Positions 21,279-31,983 of a stretch of DNA of 64,000 nucleotides are shown here, piece by piece. The notes under the pieces are model-generated. The model was not told the origin of the DNA and ran no database searches. It saw nothing but the letters and a program-made list of their open reading frames with translations. Positions within the stretch are counted from its first letter, which is position 1; every line of letters begins with the position of its first letter. Made by a program: the position numbers and the translations under genes. The DNA is taken from assembly GCA_030844895.1 (NCBI GenBank), contig CM061223.1:106871186-106935185 (forward strand), read 5' to 3'. This stretch comes from Ambrosia x helenae. Lineage: Eukaryota > Streptophyta > Magnoliopsida > Asterales > Asteraceae.

Positions 21279-22625
21279 ATGGATCTTCAAGCAAAAGCCA
21301 CCCACAATTATCTCCCATATCTGGTAAAAACAGATGAAAACACTCCATTCCATTCCACCATCGACATCATCTTACCATCCAAATACCTGACAATCCTAAC
21401 CGCTGATGCCCCTATCTATCTTGATACCCTCCAAGAATTTTGGTTGAATGCTGAGTTTCTTCTTCAAGACAAAAAGCCTACATCCAGTATCTCAAAAATT
21501 GGAGAGACAAGTATCGTCATTACCCCTGAACTAATATCCACAACCTTCTCACTCAATGACCTGTCAGGTAAAGACTCTTTACCTAAGGCAGAGCTTCACA
21601 CAGAGTTTCAGGAAAGAGGCTATGATGCACAGATGACTGGGTCAACACTTTTCAAAAAGTTTTTCCCACCAGTCATGAAATTTTTCTTTCATACCCTCCT
21701 TCTCTGTGTCTCTGCTAAGTCCACTTCCTTTAATGAAATCCCATTGAGGATTCAGTACTTGGGCTATGCTATGTTGTCAGATTCTGACTTCAATCTATCC
21801 CAGGGACTGTTTATGGACTTAGTATCAAATGTGAAAGCCATAAAGTCTGGGTCTAATAACGCTTTTTTGATTTACCCAAGAATTTTGAGTGTAATCCTTC
21901 AAAAGGTTTTACCTGAAAAAGATTTTAAAAAGGGTGAGTCTATTCAAATGAAGAGTCTAACTGATGAAACTTTCACAAGAATGCTGGGTTCAACCACCCA
22001 AGAAAAAGTATTAAAAGTGTCAAAAGTTTCCAAAACACAAACAAAGAGGACTAAGACAACAACTGTTGTCCAAACCTCTGTTGTTGAGCCCACTGCTCCT
22101 GGTGATCATGGCACTACATCCAGTGTTGTGAAACCCACACCAGCCACCTCCAAAAGAAAACGTCCATCCACAAAAACCACCACTAAACCAAAAAGGGGAC
22201 TTCTGGAAGATGAGATACGAGAAGAAAACCCTGTTGCAACACAAAAGCAACAAGAAACCACTGTTGTTACTTCCTCACAACAGTTGGATATATCTCAACC
22301 TGACCAAACTCCTCATGCATCCTCACAAAAGGATCATGTTGTAAGCCAAGGCGAAACACATCATGATACATTTGAGTCACTTGGCCATATGTTCACAAGC
22401 CCCTCTCCCAGGGCTAATTCTCTTTTTACTCCTCCACCTTCACCAACACATGTTCCTCAAACCATGCAACCTTTGTTTGAGGCTATTGAGAAAACTCAGA
22501 AAAATCTCAGTTCCTCTCCTTCACCTATCAATGAGAGTATACCTCCACAAGTGACTAGGACTGAGGGAAAATCAATCAGCAATCCCACAAACAGAAGAGG
22601 AGGTTACACCCCTAGAGTTCAATGA
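21279..22625 (+). CDS. SIRE env-like protein, N-terminal ORF, 448 aa
   Basis: Starts at ATG 21279 in a good context (acaATGG). Residues 1-240 form a globular domain (FHSTIDIILPSKYLTILTAD; IYLDTLQEFWLNAEFLLQDK; VITPELISTTFSLNDLSGKD; IPLRIQYLGYAMLSDSDFNL), similar in style to the plant retrotransposon ORF1 domain. A hydrophobic stretch FFPPVMKFFFHTLLLCVSA lies near residue 130, but I see no N-terminal signal peptide. Residues 250-440 are basic, then Thr/Pro/Gln-rich. It ends out of frame with the next ORF: the frame that copy 2 keeps (QTEEEVTPLEFNETLGEF) differs, so a frameshift has split one longer protein. Function unknown; encapsidation or envelope roles have been proposed for SIRE ORFs. Confidence 0.75.
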   Translation: MDLQAKATHNYLPYLVKTDENTPFHSTIDIILPSKYLTILTADAPIYLDTLQEFWLNAEFLLQDKKPTSSISKIGETSIVITPELISTTFSLNDLSGKDSLPKAELHTEFQERGYDAQMTGSTLFKKFFPPVMKFFFHTLLLCVSAKSTSFNEIPLRIQYLGYAMLSDSDFNLSQGLFMDLVSNVKAIKSGSNNAFLIYPRILSVILQKVLPEKDFKKGESIQMKSLTDETFTRMLGSTTQEKVLKVSKVSKTQTKRTKTTTVVQTSVVEPTAPGDHGTTSSVVKPTPATSKRKRPSTKTTTKPKRGLLEDEIREENPVATQKQQETTVVTSSQQLDISQPDQTPHASSQKDHVVSQGETHHDTFESLGHMFTSPSPRANSLFTPPPSPTHVPQTMQPLFEAIEKTQKNLSSSPSPINESIPPQVTRTEGKSISNPTNRRGGYTPRVQ

Positions 22626-24220
22626 AACTCTAGGTGAGTTTTCAAGTGGAGCAGCCACTACTGATGTAGAGACCATTGTCTCACAACAGGACAGTGGTTA
22701 CATAACTAAGACTCCCTTAAAGTCAACAACTGATGAGGCCACCATAGTGTCCCCAAAATCAGTTGGAAGTCCCAGAACCAAGAAAAAGGGTATCTGGTTC
22801 TCATCCATTGGACTCACCTCCTAGGACTGAACCAGCTACAACTACCACTGGTAGGAATTCAGATGATCCTATTAACTTAGGTGATGGATTAAAATACCAA
22901 GAATTGACGGTCAGAGTACAGTCCATTGAAACCTCTGTTGCTGATATCAACTCAGATATCAAGACAATATTAGGATCATTGGCTACTCTCACCAAGAGTC
23001 AACCATCCACAGCTGATATTGCTAGTAAGCTATGGAAATCTGTTTCTCCCATCATCATAGCTCACAGAAAACTAGCAGATCAGACTCATGAAACCTACAT
23101 GGCTGAAATCAGAAATATGGTAGATGCTAGGTACAAAGATACCCATGCTGACATTCAAGCCATTAAAGACCATCTGCTGAAGACCACTGGCTCTGCCCCT
23201 ACCACAATTCTCAGAGATGAAGATGATGATGACTTCACAGCTGATGATGCCAAAAAGGGGGAGAGTGGCAGAGATAGATTGCCAAAGCTAGATCCCTTTG
23301 GTTGTCCACCTTCACAAAAAGGTCAATCAAAGTCTGCCAACAAACCAGGGTCTACCCAAACAGCACCACAACAACAACAATCCAATGTTCAAACCAGCAA
23401 AGCTAAAGAAGTGGACACCTCTGCTAATGAAGAAGCTGAAAAAGCTGCTGAAGAAAAGCAAAAGAGGGCTGACACTTTGGAAGTCAAGGCAGAAGCTTTG
23501 GTACAAAAGAAAAGGGAACAACAGCAGGAAGTTGAAGATGTGGGTTCCTCTAAAAGGAAGAAAATGCCTGCCAAACATGTTAGAAAACCACCATCTAAAC
23601 TGGCTGCTAAAACCACTGCTATCAAAACCACTGCTGCCACCGAAACCACTGATACCACCACAACATCTGAACCTATCACCACTACCACCAAACCAACATC
23701 TGAACCTATCACCACTACCACCAAACCAACATCTGAACCTATCACCACAGCCACCAAACCTATCACTGAACCTACAACCACTCCACCACCTAAATCCCAA
23801 ACATCTGCTGGTCCTACAAAAGTGCCAACAGATGTTAACACAACTACTGCCTCTACACCACCATCACCAAAAATCTTGTACAGAAGGAAGAGAAAATCTA
23901 CCTTCGTTGTACAGGATGAAAACATTCACACATCACCACCTACTACTTCAACCACACAATCTACACCTATATCTGCCATTCCACTTTCATCATTCTCACC
24001 ACGTACACCACAATTTACATCCCATAGACCACCACCAACCATCACACCATTGGCTGTTCAGTATCCCCTTAAACTTGATCTACTCAAGGGGGAAATGCAA
24101 TCCTTCTATAATGCTGAACAACCATCTGAAAGATCTTTCCCATCTCTTCCACATTTTCCTGTTCCCCTAAACATAGACAAATATCTAAAATACAAGGCTG
24201 AACAGGCACCCATGAATTGA
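22559..24220 (+). pseudogene. SIRE env-like protein, C-terminal part, copy 1
   Basis: From about 22559 one frame reads TEEEVTPLEFNETLGEF to about 22760. A 2-base loss in the GGGGG run (aaaaagggtatc here against aaaaagggggtatc in copy 2) shifts it into the 485-codon ORF that is open to 24220. A long helical region follows (VRVQSIETSVADINSDIKTI; DQTHETYMAEIRNMVDARYK), a probable coiled coil, then acidic DEDDDDFTADDAKKGESG and a Lys/Glu-rich helix. The tail is Thr/Pro-rich with about three 11-residue repeats of TSEPITTTTKP (33-bp units near 23664-23765). The end, FPSLPHFPVPLNIDKYLKYK, is a conserved-looking C-terminus. Confidence 0.7.
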
Positions 24221-24414
24221 CTTTGCTCAGATCAGATGGAGAAGCTCAAAAGCTAAGCATGGATGATGCATATAGCCTGTGTGCAGATGACCTCCAAACA
24301 CTGCTGAACCTTGAGCTTGAAAGAGATGCAGAAGACCTCTACTCTTTGAACTTTGAGTTACAATTCAAAGGTCAAATCAGAGAAAGTCTGATGAGGAATA
24401 AAGATCAAGAATAA
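24217..24414 (+). CDS. Small ORF after the env-like ORF, copy 1
   Basis: 65 codons overlapping the previous stop by four bases (ATGA), ending just before the purine tract. It is acidic and Leu-rich (DDLQTLLNLELERDAEDLYS; LNFELQFKGQIRESLMRNKD). It is kept in copy 2 (34450-34647) with one residue changed. It may be the original C-terminus of the env-like protein after a frame change, or a separate small protein. Function unknown. Confidence 0.45.
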   Translation: MTLLRSDGEAQKLSMDDAYSLCADDLQTLLNLELERDAEDLYSLNFELQFKGQIRESLMRNKDQE

Positions 24415-24438
24415 AGTCTAGTTTTGGCATCATCTGTT

Positions 24439-24450
24439 CTAGGGGGAGAT
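24439..24450 (+). promoter_or_regulatory. Polypurine tract of copia copy 1
   Basis: ctagggggagat, immediately before the 3' LTR; the AGGGGGAGATTGTTGGG junction is typical of SIRE elements. Confidence 0.85.
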
Positions 24451-25149
24451 TGTTGGGTCTGCTGACCTGAAGAAGAACAGATGATTGAAATGCCAAAATA
24501 TACCAACAGTTGATCCATATAAAGAAACAGCATTTACAACATACTCTTCCCAATAGACTGTTGACCCTAACAACTGTTCTACCCAAACAACTGCTGTGAC
24601 AAACAACTGCTGGATAACAACTGATAGAGAACAAATGCTGACTAAAGGTCTGATAGAGAACAAACTGCTGATCAAGTGCTGAAGACTAAAGGTCTGTTGA
24701 AGCCAACAACACCTAGGCTCCAACAGATGATACAAGACCATCAGAGTTTTCCTCAACAGTAGTTTACCTTACAGTGTTTTGTAATGTAACAGTAGTTTGT
24801 ATAGGGCAGATGTTTTATGTTGTTATTCTGTTAGAGGTCACTATCTTAGGTGACGTCAGCCCAGGTCACCGGTGGTTTAGATTTGTCTGTAAATAGAACA
24901 GTGCTTGTACTGTTCTACTTGTCATTCACAACATTCTCTCAGACAAACAATCACAGAGTGATCAGGCTGAGGGGGAGTACTTGTAATTGATTGTAATCTT
25001 TCAATATAATGAAAGCATTCGATTATAAAACATTTACTCTTTTGTTTTGATTATAGTTTATTATTCCGCTGCACTTTTCATTTATATTTACTTCATTTAT
25101 TTCTCATTTTACTTAAACAAATCAAAACAATCAAACTCAGATCCTTACA
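24451..25149 (+). repeat. 3' LTR of copia copy 1
   Basis: 699 bp, TGTTGGGTCT...GATCCTTACA. Its first 350 bp are packed with CAACTG / CAACAG / CTGTTG motifs (about eleven by hand). A poly(A) signal-like aatataatgaaag lies at about 25003. It is followed by gttgagcagggg in both copies. Confidence 0.9.
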
Positions 25150-26052
25150 GTTGAGCAGGGGAAAGTGTGAACCTTGGAATACGATACTCAATACTTACCA
25201 CCGAAACTATACTATGCACGTCAGGTTCTCTGCCTATGTGTTGGTTTTAGTTTCCAAAGTAAATATTGTTTACTTTATAAATTTAAAACTTTGTTAATTA
25301 AGATTTAGTAAAATCAGTCTTTTCCCCCAAACCACTGTTTTAGGATTGTTAAATCAAAGTTTTTGGCATCGGGAAAAATGACATCTTTTTAATACTAACA
25401 CCAAACGCATCAATGGGGAACATATATATTGCCACATATGTAATGTGGTGGAGGGTTAAATCGCCATAGTGTGATGAATTTTACCACGGGTGTAACGGGG
25501 TGGGTGTCAAATCACCATTGTGTGGTGAATTTAGCCACGGGTGTAACGTGGTGGGTGTCAAATCACCAGAGAGTGATCAATTTTGTTACGCCTGTAACGT
25601 GGTGGGGGAATATTCACAGTTAAGTGATAAAATTATCATAAACATAATATGGCGAAGGGTTTAATTTACATGTTATAAATTACAATTTGCCATAGTTTGA
25701 TTATGGTAGTGGATTAGTGGTTAAAAATGCGATTTGGAAAACATTATTATATTGTCTATAAATGAACTCACTTATCGTGGCTAATAGTTGTTTATATAAT
25801 GTTTTCCAGGTAAATCACCGATACAGGATTAAAGAAGTCAAGCCGAGCCTCGGTTAGTTGAAGGATCGAACAATATGTTTATAACCCATTTTTGGATGTA
25901 TAAATTATGGGTTATTTAAATAAGTTCTGGTGATGTAAACTTACTCAACTCATCAAATAAATATATAATGTGAATTATTGAATGTGTTATTTTATCACAT
26001 TATATTGGTGTATTTGCTTCCGCTGTTATATATATATATATATATATATATA
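25150..26052 (+). other. Spacer with a 51-bp minisatellite, unit 1
   Basis: No gene. The first 250 bp read like the end of an old gypsy LTR (ccttggaatacgatactc...) followed at about 25365 by tttttggcatcgggaaa, a possible decayed PBS; weak. At 25441-25645 there are about four copies of a 51-52-bp repeat (starts 25441, 25493, 25544, 25595), consensus around taacgtggtgggtgtcaaat. The rest is AT-rich, with a TA tract at the end. Confidence 0.7.
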
Positions 26053-26469
26053 GGGGAAGGATAAATTGAAAACCCTCTTGAGTTGAGAAAACCTTGGAAA
26101 CCCATGTAAAAAATCATTTTTTTTTTTTTGAAAAAAATAACCAGTGAAAAATACATGTTTTTAAGCATTTTGGGCCAAAAAAATATAAAAAGCGCCGAAG
26201 GGATTTTTTTAAAAAAAAAAACAAAGTTGCGCTTTTTACATATGTTTTCAGCTATTTGCTGTTGTAAAGCTGTTGTAAACATGTGTTTTCGCAGCTTTGT
26301 TTATTTTTTTTAAAAAAAATCCCTTCGGCGCTTTTTTTATTTTTTTGGCCCAAAACACTTAAAAACATGTATTTTACATTGGTTATTTTTTTCAAAAAAA
26401 AAAATAATGATTTTTTACATGGGTTTCCAAGGTTTTCTCAACTCAAGAGGGTTTTCATTTTATAATTGG

Positions 26470-26471
<2 letters not shown>
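26053..26471 (+). mobile_element. Fold-back MITE inserted in a TA microsatellite, unit 1
   Basis: 419 bp made of two long inverted arms (left from ggggaaggataaattgaaaa, right the complement of aaaatgaaaaccctcttgag and beyond) around a short loop near 26235-26285. The arms match through gaaaaccctcttgagttgag and aagcgccgaagggat. TA tracts lie on both sides, so the target duplication is TA or cannot be defined. It has no coding capacity. Insertion into (TA)n recalls the Micron-type elements described in rice; the superfamily is not certain. Confidence 0.75.
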
Positions 26472-26512
<41 letters not shown>

Positions 26513-27724
26513 GACCATTTTTGGAAGAAACTAGTATAAATAACTGTATTAAAAATACAGGTGTTACAGTAATTGATAGGGAAGTGCTATTCGGTATTTT
26601 GAATACAATAAGACAATGTAATCTCTGGTTGGATGTAAAAGGGGTTTTGTATATGAAAAATTGTTGCTGACGTATACAAAACTGATGCTGACATGTCCAA
26701 AAGTTGTCTATGAACATCTGTTCATAAGTCAACAGATGTTTGAAAGATCTGTTCCATATGGTCAAGTGTGATTGGAAATTGTTAATGGATGACAGTTGTT
26801 TGTGAAACAGATGTTGTAAAATAAGATATAAAATATAATGAGGATACTTTAAAACCTGATAGACTTTGTGTGAGAACATTTGTTGATAAGTCAACAGATG
26901 TTTTAAAATAGAGTATACAACTTAATGATTACGATTTTGAAACTTAGTTTATTAAAGTCTATGTAGCATGAATGTTAATTATAATAGTAACAATAATTTC
27001 CAATTATTAAAAATATTATTTTATTATTTTTGTGTTCCAACTGTGTTTCATTCTATAAAAGGCTCCAAAAGTGAGTTTACAACTTTATATATACTTGAAA
27101 TGTAACTTAAACTTGAAAAACAACTTTACTATTAGATGGTTTTTCACCCTATATAAGAGGAAGAAATCCTACCAGTCGTTTTTCAACTTTATATCCCTTA
27201 AACCATTGTCAGTTTCTAACTCTCCATCCCACATGCATAATGATATTTCGCTTAAATTCCCTTCCACCGGTCTTCTCAAAGATTCTTAGAGTCAAAGTAA
27301 AATGAATTACCAACAATTTGTTGGTAAAGACGTAGGAATTTGTGTTCTCGGTAGATTTTTACAACAGTCATTTTCCAACTTTATATCCCTTGGACCATTG
27401 TCACTTTGCAACTCTCCATTCCACATGCATAATGATATTACGTTCAGATGTGCTTCAACCAGTCTTCTCTAAGATTCTTACAGTGATAGAAAAATGGGCT
27501 ACCAATAATCCGTTGGTAAGGAAGTTGGAATTGGTATTCTCGAAAGATTCTTACAACCAAAGAAAAACTAATTCTATTGTTTACTACATCCAATGCCTGT
27601 TTAGAGACGAGATTGATATATAGTGAAACCATATATCTCGACCTATTTAAGGAATGGAAACAAAGAACATTCTCTAGGGTTTGTTTGTTAGAAGACTTTG
27701 TTTATGTTTTCCTGTATTTTGTAT
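26472..27724 (+). repeat. Tandem-repeat flank of the LARD, unit 1
   Basis: Starts with a TA tract, then unique DNA with several acatctgtt / tcaacagatgtt motifs. From about 26870 it is homologous to 53900-54757. It holds ctataaaagg (27055) and ctatataaga (27152) TATA-like boxes. It also holds a direct duplication of about 192 bp (caactttatatccctt at 27184 and 27376). It ends attttgtat, the LARD target site. No convincing ORF. Confidence 0.7.
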
Positions 27725-27985
27725 TGTTGAAACAACAAGGATAAGGCATGGAGATGGTATGGACGTCTCTTCGGGTTGGACCTAACACCTTCCGAGCATG
27801 TACCTGCACCATGAACAACTCGTTAGAAGGGGTCCAGAGACCGGGTCTCTAGACCACCGTCCGACACTCAACATTATTGATTTATCCCAAGAAATGTACA
27901 TAAAAGTAAATATAAAGGAGTAAATGAGGGATACGAAGTATGAGAGGAGGTGGTGGTTGAAACCCGGCGGTTAGCCAGCAGCCGA
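27725..27985 (+). repeat. Fragment of LARD LTR in duplication unit 1
   Basis: TGTTGAAACAACAAGG start preceded by tgtat, identical in layout to 37840-38101. Only the outer 261 bp of the LTR are present because a solo LTR interrupts it and the duplication ends inside that solo LTR. Confidence 0.9.
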
Positions 27986-28877
27986 TGTAACATCGCAAAA
28001 TTTTTTCCTAAATTTTTAGACTTAAAAGCTCTCATTTTATACAAATATACCTAAGTTTTTTTTTAATAATAATAATAATAATATTAATAATAATAATAAT
28101 AAAGATAGTCTTTTTTTTAAACAAGTGAACAAACCAAACAAGACCCAACCATCCCTTTCTAAGTTCTAAGCCCAACCTCTTGAGCCCATTAGCAGGACCA
28201 GCCCAAAAACCCAACCCATTTCCCCTTTCTTCCTCTCCCCTCTCTGCTACAAAAAAAAAAAAAAAAAAAAAAAAAAACACCAGACTCGAACCCAGGCTAC
28301 TGCATTCAGAATCCTATGAGCAAACCACTAGACTACAAGGTTGTTTGTTTCAAATCTGTTTTGGATTATATTTATAAGAAAAACCAAATAATACACGTCA
28401 AGTCAAAACACAGGTCAAACGTTTCCTTCTCAATCAGTCAAGTTCAATATGGTAACTATAAAACGAATTCAATTGATCTGACATGGCCGACACCCCAATC
28501 CGCAACGTATCCTACGCGATTACAACATTGTTATACATAATTTAAGCCTAATTACGCGGTTGACATTTATTACGTTGTCAACGTTTTTAATTCGTCAAAT
28601 AAATCCTCAATCTTATAAATTGAACCCTGCCTTTCACCCTAAAGGGGCCGATTTACACATATACACTCTCAAATCTTTCTGTTTTTCACCATCCTAAACT
28701 AATCGAGCTCTTTTTGACTTTTCGGTTGACTATCGAAATTGGGCTTAAACCTTCTGTAAGTATGATTATTATTATTGGTTTTGTTTGTTTCGAAACAGGG
28801 ATCAAAAAGCCTCTATTAGTTTATGTTTTCAGTTCGTGATAAATTGAATTGGATATCTAGGGTTCTGTTTGGGGAAG
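27986..28877 (+). repeat. Fragment of gypsy-type solo LTR in duplication unit 1
   Basis: First 892 bp of the LTR that is complete at 38102-40712. It includes an AAT microsatellite (about 28061-28102), a poly-A tract (28250-28277), a minus-strand tRNA-like segment (28278-28343) and a TATA-like ttataaattg (about 28613). It ends at the junction with copia integrase. Confidence 0.88.
28278..28343 (-). repeat. tRNA-derived SINE-like head, unit 1
   Basis: Read on the minus strand: an A-box-like TAGTCTAGTGGTTTGC, then a B-box GGGTTCGAGTC, then a T run of about 28. Plant SINEs have this head plus T/A tail. The copy in unit 2 lies at about 38425-38490. It is too short and mismatched for a working tRNA. 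Confidence 0.5.
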
Positions 28878-31440
28878 ATGGAGTTGGATGACTTCTGTGT
28901 GTCAAAAGGGATTGTGAGGCAGTACAGCATCCCATGAACACCACAACAAAATGGGGTGGTTGAGTGGAAAAATAGAACTCTTATTGTAGCTGCAAGAACC
29001 ATGCTAGCAGATTCTGGTTTTCCACTGTCCTTCTGGGCAGAAGCTGTAAACACCGCTTGTTATGTTCAAAACAGAGTTTTGATCAACCCAAGACATCAAA
29101 AGACTGCTTATGAAATTTTGTTCAAAATCAAACCATTAATGTCATTTTTCAAAATCTTTGGCTGCCCATGTTTCATTTTAAATCTTAAAGATTCCATTTC
29201 AAAATTTGCATCCAAAGTAGATTGTGGATATTTTCTGGGATATTCTTCTACTACCAAGGCCTATAAAGTGTTTAACACAAGGACCAGGACAATAGAAGAA
29301 ACTCTGAATGTAAAGTTCAATGAACTTTCATCCCTAAAAATCCCAGCAAATCCTGCTGAGTTGTTTGATTTAGATAAATTCAAATTCGAAGATATTACTG
29401 TCAAAACTAACAATGCAGGTACTCCACAATCTCCACAACAAGATTACAGAACAGATGTTGTGATTCCAAGTCACTATAAAGTCTACTCTGCTTCAGAGGA
29501 AGCAGCTGTTCAAAACAACTGTCAAAACTCTGTCACAGCTGAGTCAGCCACTATTGGCCAGTCTTACCCTCAAACCACTGCTTCAACCTTTACATCCACT
29601 GCTCAATCATCTGTTGACAAAAGTCAAACATTTGTTGACAAAAGTCAGTCCAGTTTTACACCACTTGGACCCATTCCCCCAACTCCATTTCAAACATCTG
29701 TTGGCACTACAGAAGTGCAAACAGATGTTACATCAACAGAGTCACCAAACCTCTGTCCTTTACCTCAAAATGCCATCATACCATATCAGGGAGATCTAAT
29801 CTACCTAAGAGCTCATCCACCAGATCAAATCATTGGCAACATCAGAGAGGGTGTGCTAACAAGAAGCCAATCCTCAAATATCTGTCTTTTTGCATGTTTT
29901 CTATCTCTCACACAACCTGTCAAGTACCAAGAGGCACTAAAAGACAATAGTTGGGTAGAAGCTATGCAGGAAGAGCTCCTCCAGTTTAAACGACAACAAG
30001 TATGGGAACTTGTACCACTGCCTAAGGATGTTTGTCCAATAGGCACAAAGTGGGTCATTAAAAACAAAACTGATGAAAGGGGTATAGTTGTCAAGAATAA
30101 AGCCAGGCTTGTGGTTCAAGGCTTCAGACAAGAAGAAGGGATAGACTATGATGAAACTTTTGCTCCTGTAGCAAGGTTAGAAGCTATCAGCCTCTTTCTA
30201 GCCTTTGCTGTCAACCACAACATCAAGGTGTATCAGATGGACATCAAATGTGTTTTCCTATATGGCAAAATTCAGGAGGAGGTCTATGTATGTCAACCAC
30301 CTGGTTTTGAAGACACATTCCATCCTGATCATGTTTACAAGCTTAATAAAGCTTTGTATGGACTCAAGCAAGCACCTAGGGCCTGGTATGAAACTCTTTC
30401 CACCTTTCTCTTATCCATTGGTTTCATAAGAGGTAAAATTGATAAAACCTTATTTTTGAAATGGAGAGGGAAAGATTTAATGATTGTTCAAATATATGTG
30501 GATGACATCATTTTTGGATCCACATGTAATAAAATGTGTGAAGAGTTTAGGGAACTCATGACAGCAGAGTTTGAAATGAGTTCTATGGGTGAACTTCAGC
30601 GTTTCCTTGGTCTCCAAGTGAAGCAGCTGCAAAATGGCACATTCATTCATCAAAATAAATATGTGAAAAATTTGTTAACTAGATTTGAGATGAATGACTG
30701 TAAGCCATGTAGTACACCCATGAGTACAGTCAAGCTACTCACTATTGATGACAAGGATGAACTGGTTGACAAAACACATTACAGATGCATGATTGGGTCT
30801 TTATTGTACTTAACTACATCTAGGCCGGACATTATGTTTGCCACTTGTGTTTGTGCAAGATCCCAGGCTTCACCCAGAAAGTCAAACCTTATTTCTGTGA
30901 AAAGGATATTCAGATACTTAAAAGGTGCTCCCACACTTGGCATCTGGTATCCTGCTAATGGAAACATTGAGCTTTCAGGTTATTCAGATAGTGATTTTGC
31001 TGGCTGCCACACCACAAGGAAGTCTACATCAAGAGGGTGCCAGTTTCTAGGGAATGCCTTAGTCTCTTGGCAAAGCAAAAAAGCAAGCAGCTGTTTCAAC
31101 TTCAATAGTTGAGGCTGAATACATTGCTGCTGCAAGCTGTACAGCCCAACTCATGTGGCTTCAAAATCAATTGCTGGATTTTGGGATAACTGCACTAAAG
31201 ACTCCACTCATGTTGGACAGTCAAGCTGCTGAAAATATCATCAAGAATCCAGTTTCTCACTCAACCACAAAGCACATAGACATCAGACATCATTTTGTCA
31301 GAGATAGCTATGAAAAAGGTTTGATTTCTCTGCACCATGTTCCAACAGAGGATCAGTTGGCAGATGTGTTGACAAAAGCTTTAGACACATCTACCTTTAC
31401 AAATGTGATTTCTAGAATTGGTATGCTAAACATGGATTAA
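28878..31440 (+). pseudogene. Copia integrase end, RT and RNase H, copy 2
   Basis: The frame starts at the duplication junction, has TGA at 28935-28937, then is open from 28956 for 718 codons. It holds the end of integrase (GVVEWKNRTL with the catalytic Glu), the Ser/Thr-rich spacer, and RT with CPIGTKWVIKNKT, GFRQEEGIDYDETFAPVARL and YVDDIIFGST near residue 514. RNase H begins with SGYSDSDFAGC near residue 675. One extra A in an A run at about 31080 shifts the frame after VSWQSKK; the remaining RNase H (PLMLDSQAAENIIKNP; QLADVLTKALD) is open at 31153-31440. RT has no internal stop, unlike copy 1. The first two catalytic Asp of integrase are absent, so this is a fragment. Confidence 0.9.
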
Positions 31441-31983
31441 ACAACACAAATGTTTTAAATAAAAACATTAAAATGTTTTAGAAAATCAAAATCCATTCTT
31501 AAAAATAGCCTTTTGGTTGAAAAATCTGTTAAGGATAAAACAACCACTGTTTCATCCATTCTATCCACTGTTAAGTTGAAAAATCTGTTTCAAACCTCTG
31601 ATCAGGTAAAACAACTGTTTCATTATCTATCTATCTATATATATATATATACATATTTCCATCTATATTAGGAATATATATATATATATATATATATATC
31701 AAGTACTGTTAGCATCAGCACTTTGGTAAAACAACAGCTGTTTGCATCAGATCTTTGGCAACAGTTGTATACCACCAGATGTTTAGCCATCAGATGTTTG
31801 CCACGTCTGCTCCTAAAAGCAGAGTTTTGGCCACATTAGCGGTTTCACCAGAGCCTATAAAAACCATGTTTTACCACAACAGTCGTTACACTGTCTCATT
31901 GTATTCAAAATACTGAAACCGCCTTCTTCATCCTCAAACCCTTACTCCAATTCCACTCACTCTCTCACTCGGAAGCCATTACA
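31441..31983 (+). other. Spacer between pol and env-like ORF, copy 2
   Basis: As 20696-21278, but with much shorter TA tracts (31634-31699). It contains the TATA box ctataaaaa at 31854-31862 and the same CA/CT-rich leader before ATG 31984. No other feature seen. Confidence 0.85.

Larger units (their letters stand above)
16945..25149 (+). mobile_element. SIRE-like Ty1/copia element, 5'-truncated, copy 1
   Basis: Order gag tail, protease, integrase, RT, RNase H, then an extra env-like region, purine tract and 3' LTR. The copia order (integrase before RT) and the long post-pol region with a coiled-coil protein are the hallmarks of the SIRE/Maximus lineage. The 5' LTR, PBS and most of gag are missing. 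The base after the 3' LTR starts gttga; no matching left flank exists because the left end is lost. From 18134 onward it lies in duplication unit 1. Confidence 0.9.
18134..28877 (+). repeat. Segmental tandem duplication, unit 1 (10.7 kb)
   Basis: Runs from copia integrase (atggagttgg at 18134) through the 3' LTR, spacer, MITE and LARD LTR fragment into the solo LTR. Unit 2 starts at 28878 with the same atggagttgg. The copies appear well over 97% identical except for discrete indels. Confidence 0.92.

Noticed and set aside
23327..23925. Long minus-strand ORFs rich in Gly/Val/Cys over the env-like tail (also 33407-34158)
   Set aside because: They are antisense shadows of the 33-bp Thr/Pro repeat region on the plus strand; composition is dictated by the repeat.
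25441..25645. CRISPR-like array of 51-bp repeats
   Set aside because: Contiguous diverged minisatellite without spacers, in plant DNA, present again at 35675 by duplication.
26870..27660. Endogenous pararetrovirus or viral promoter region
   Set aside because: TATA-like boxes are present, but no movement protein, coat protein or RT motifs are nearby and the unit is a tandem repeat without ORFs.
28956..31112. 718-codon ORF as an intact host or autonomous gene
   Set aside because: It is a fragment of copia pol lacking the first integrase catalytic residues and broken in RNase H; the start ATG is internal.
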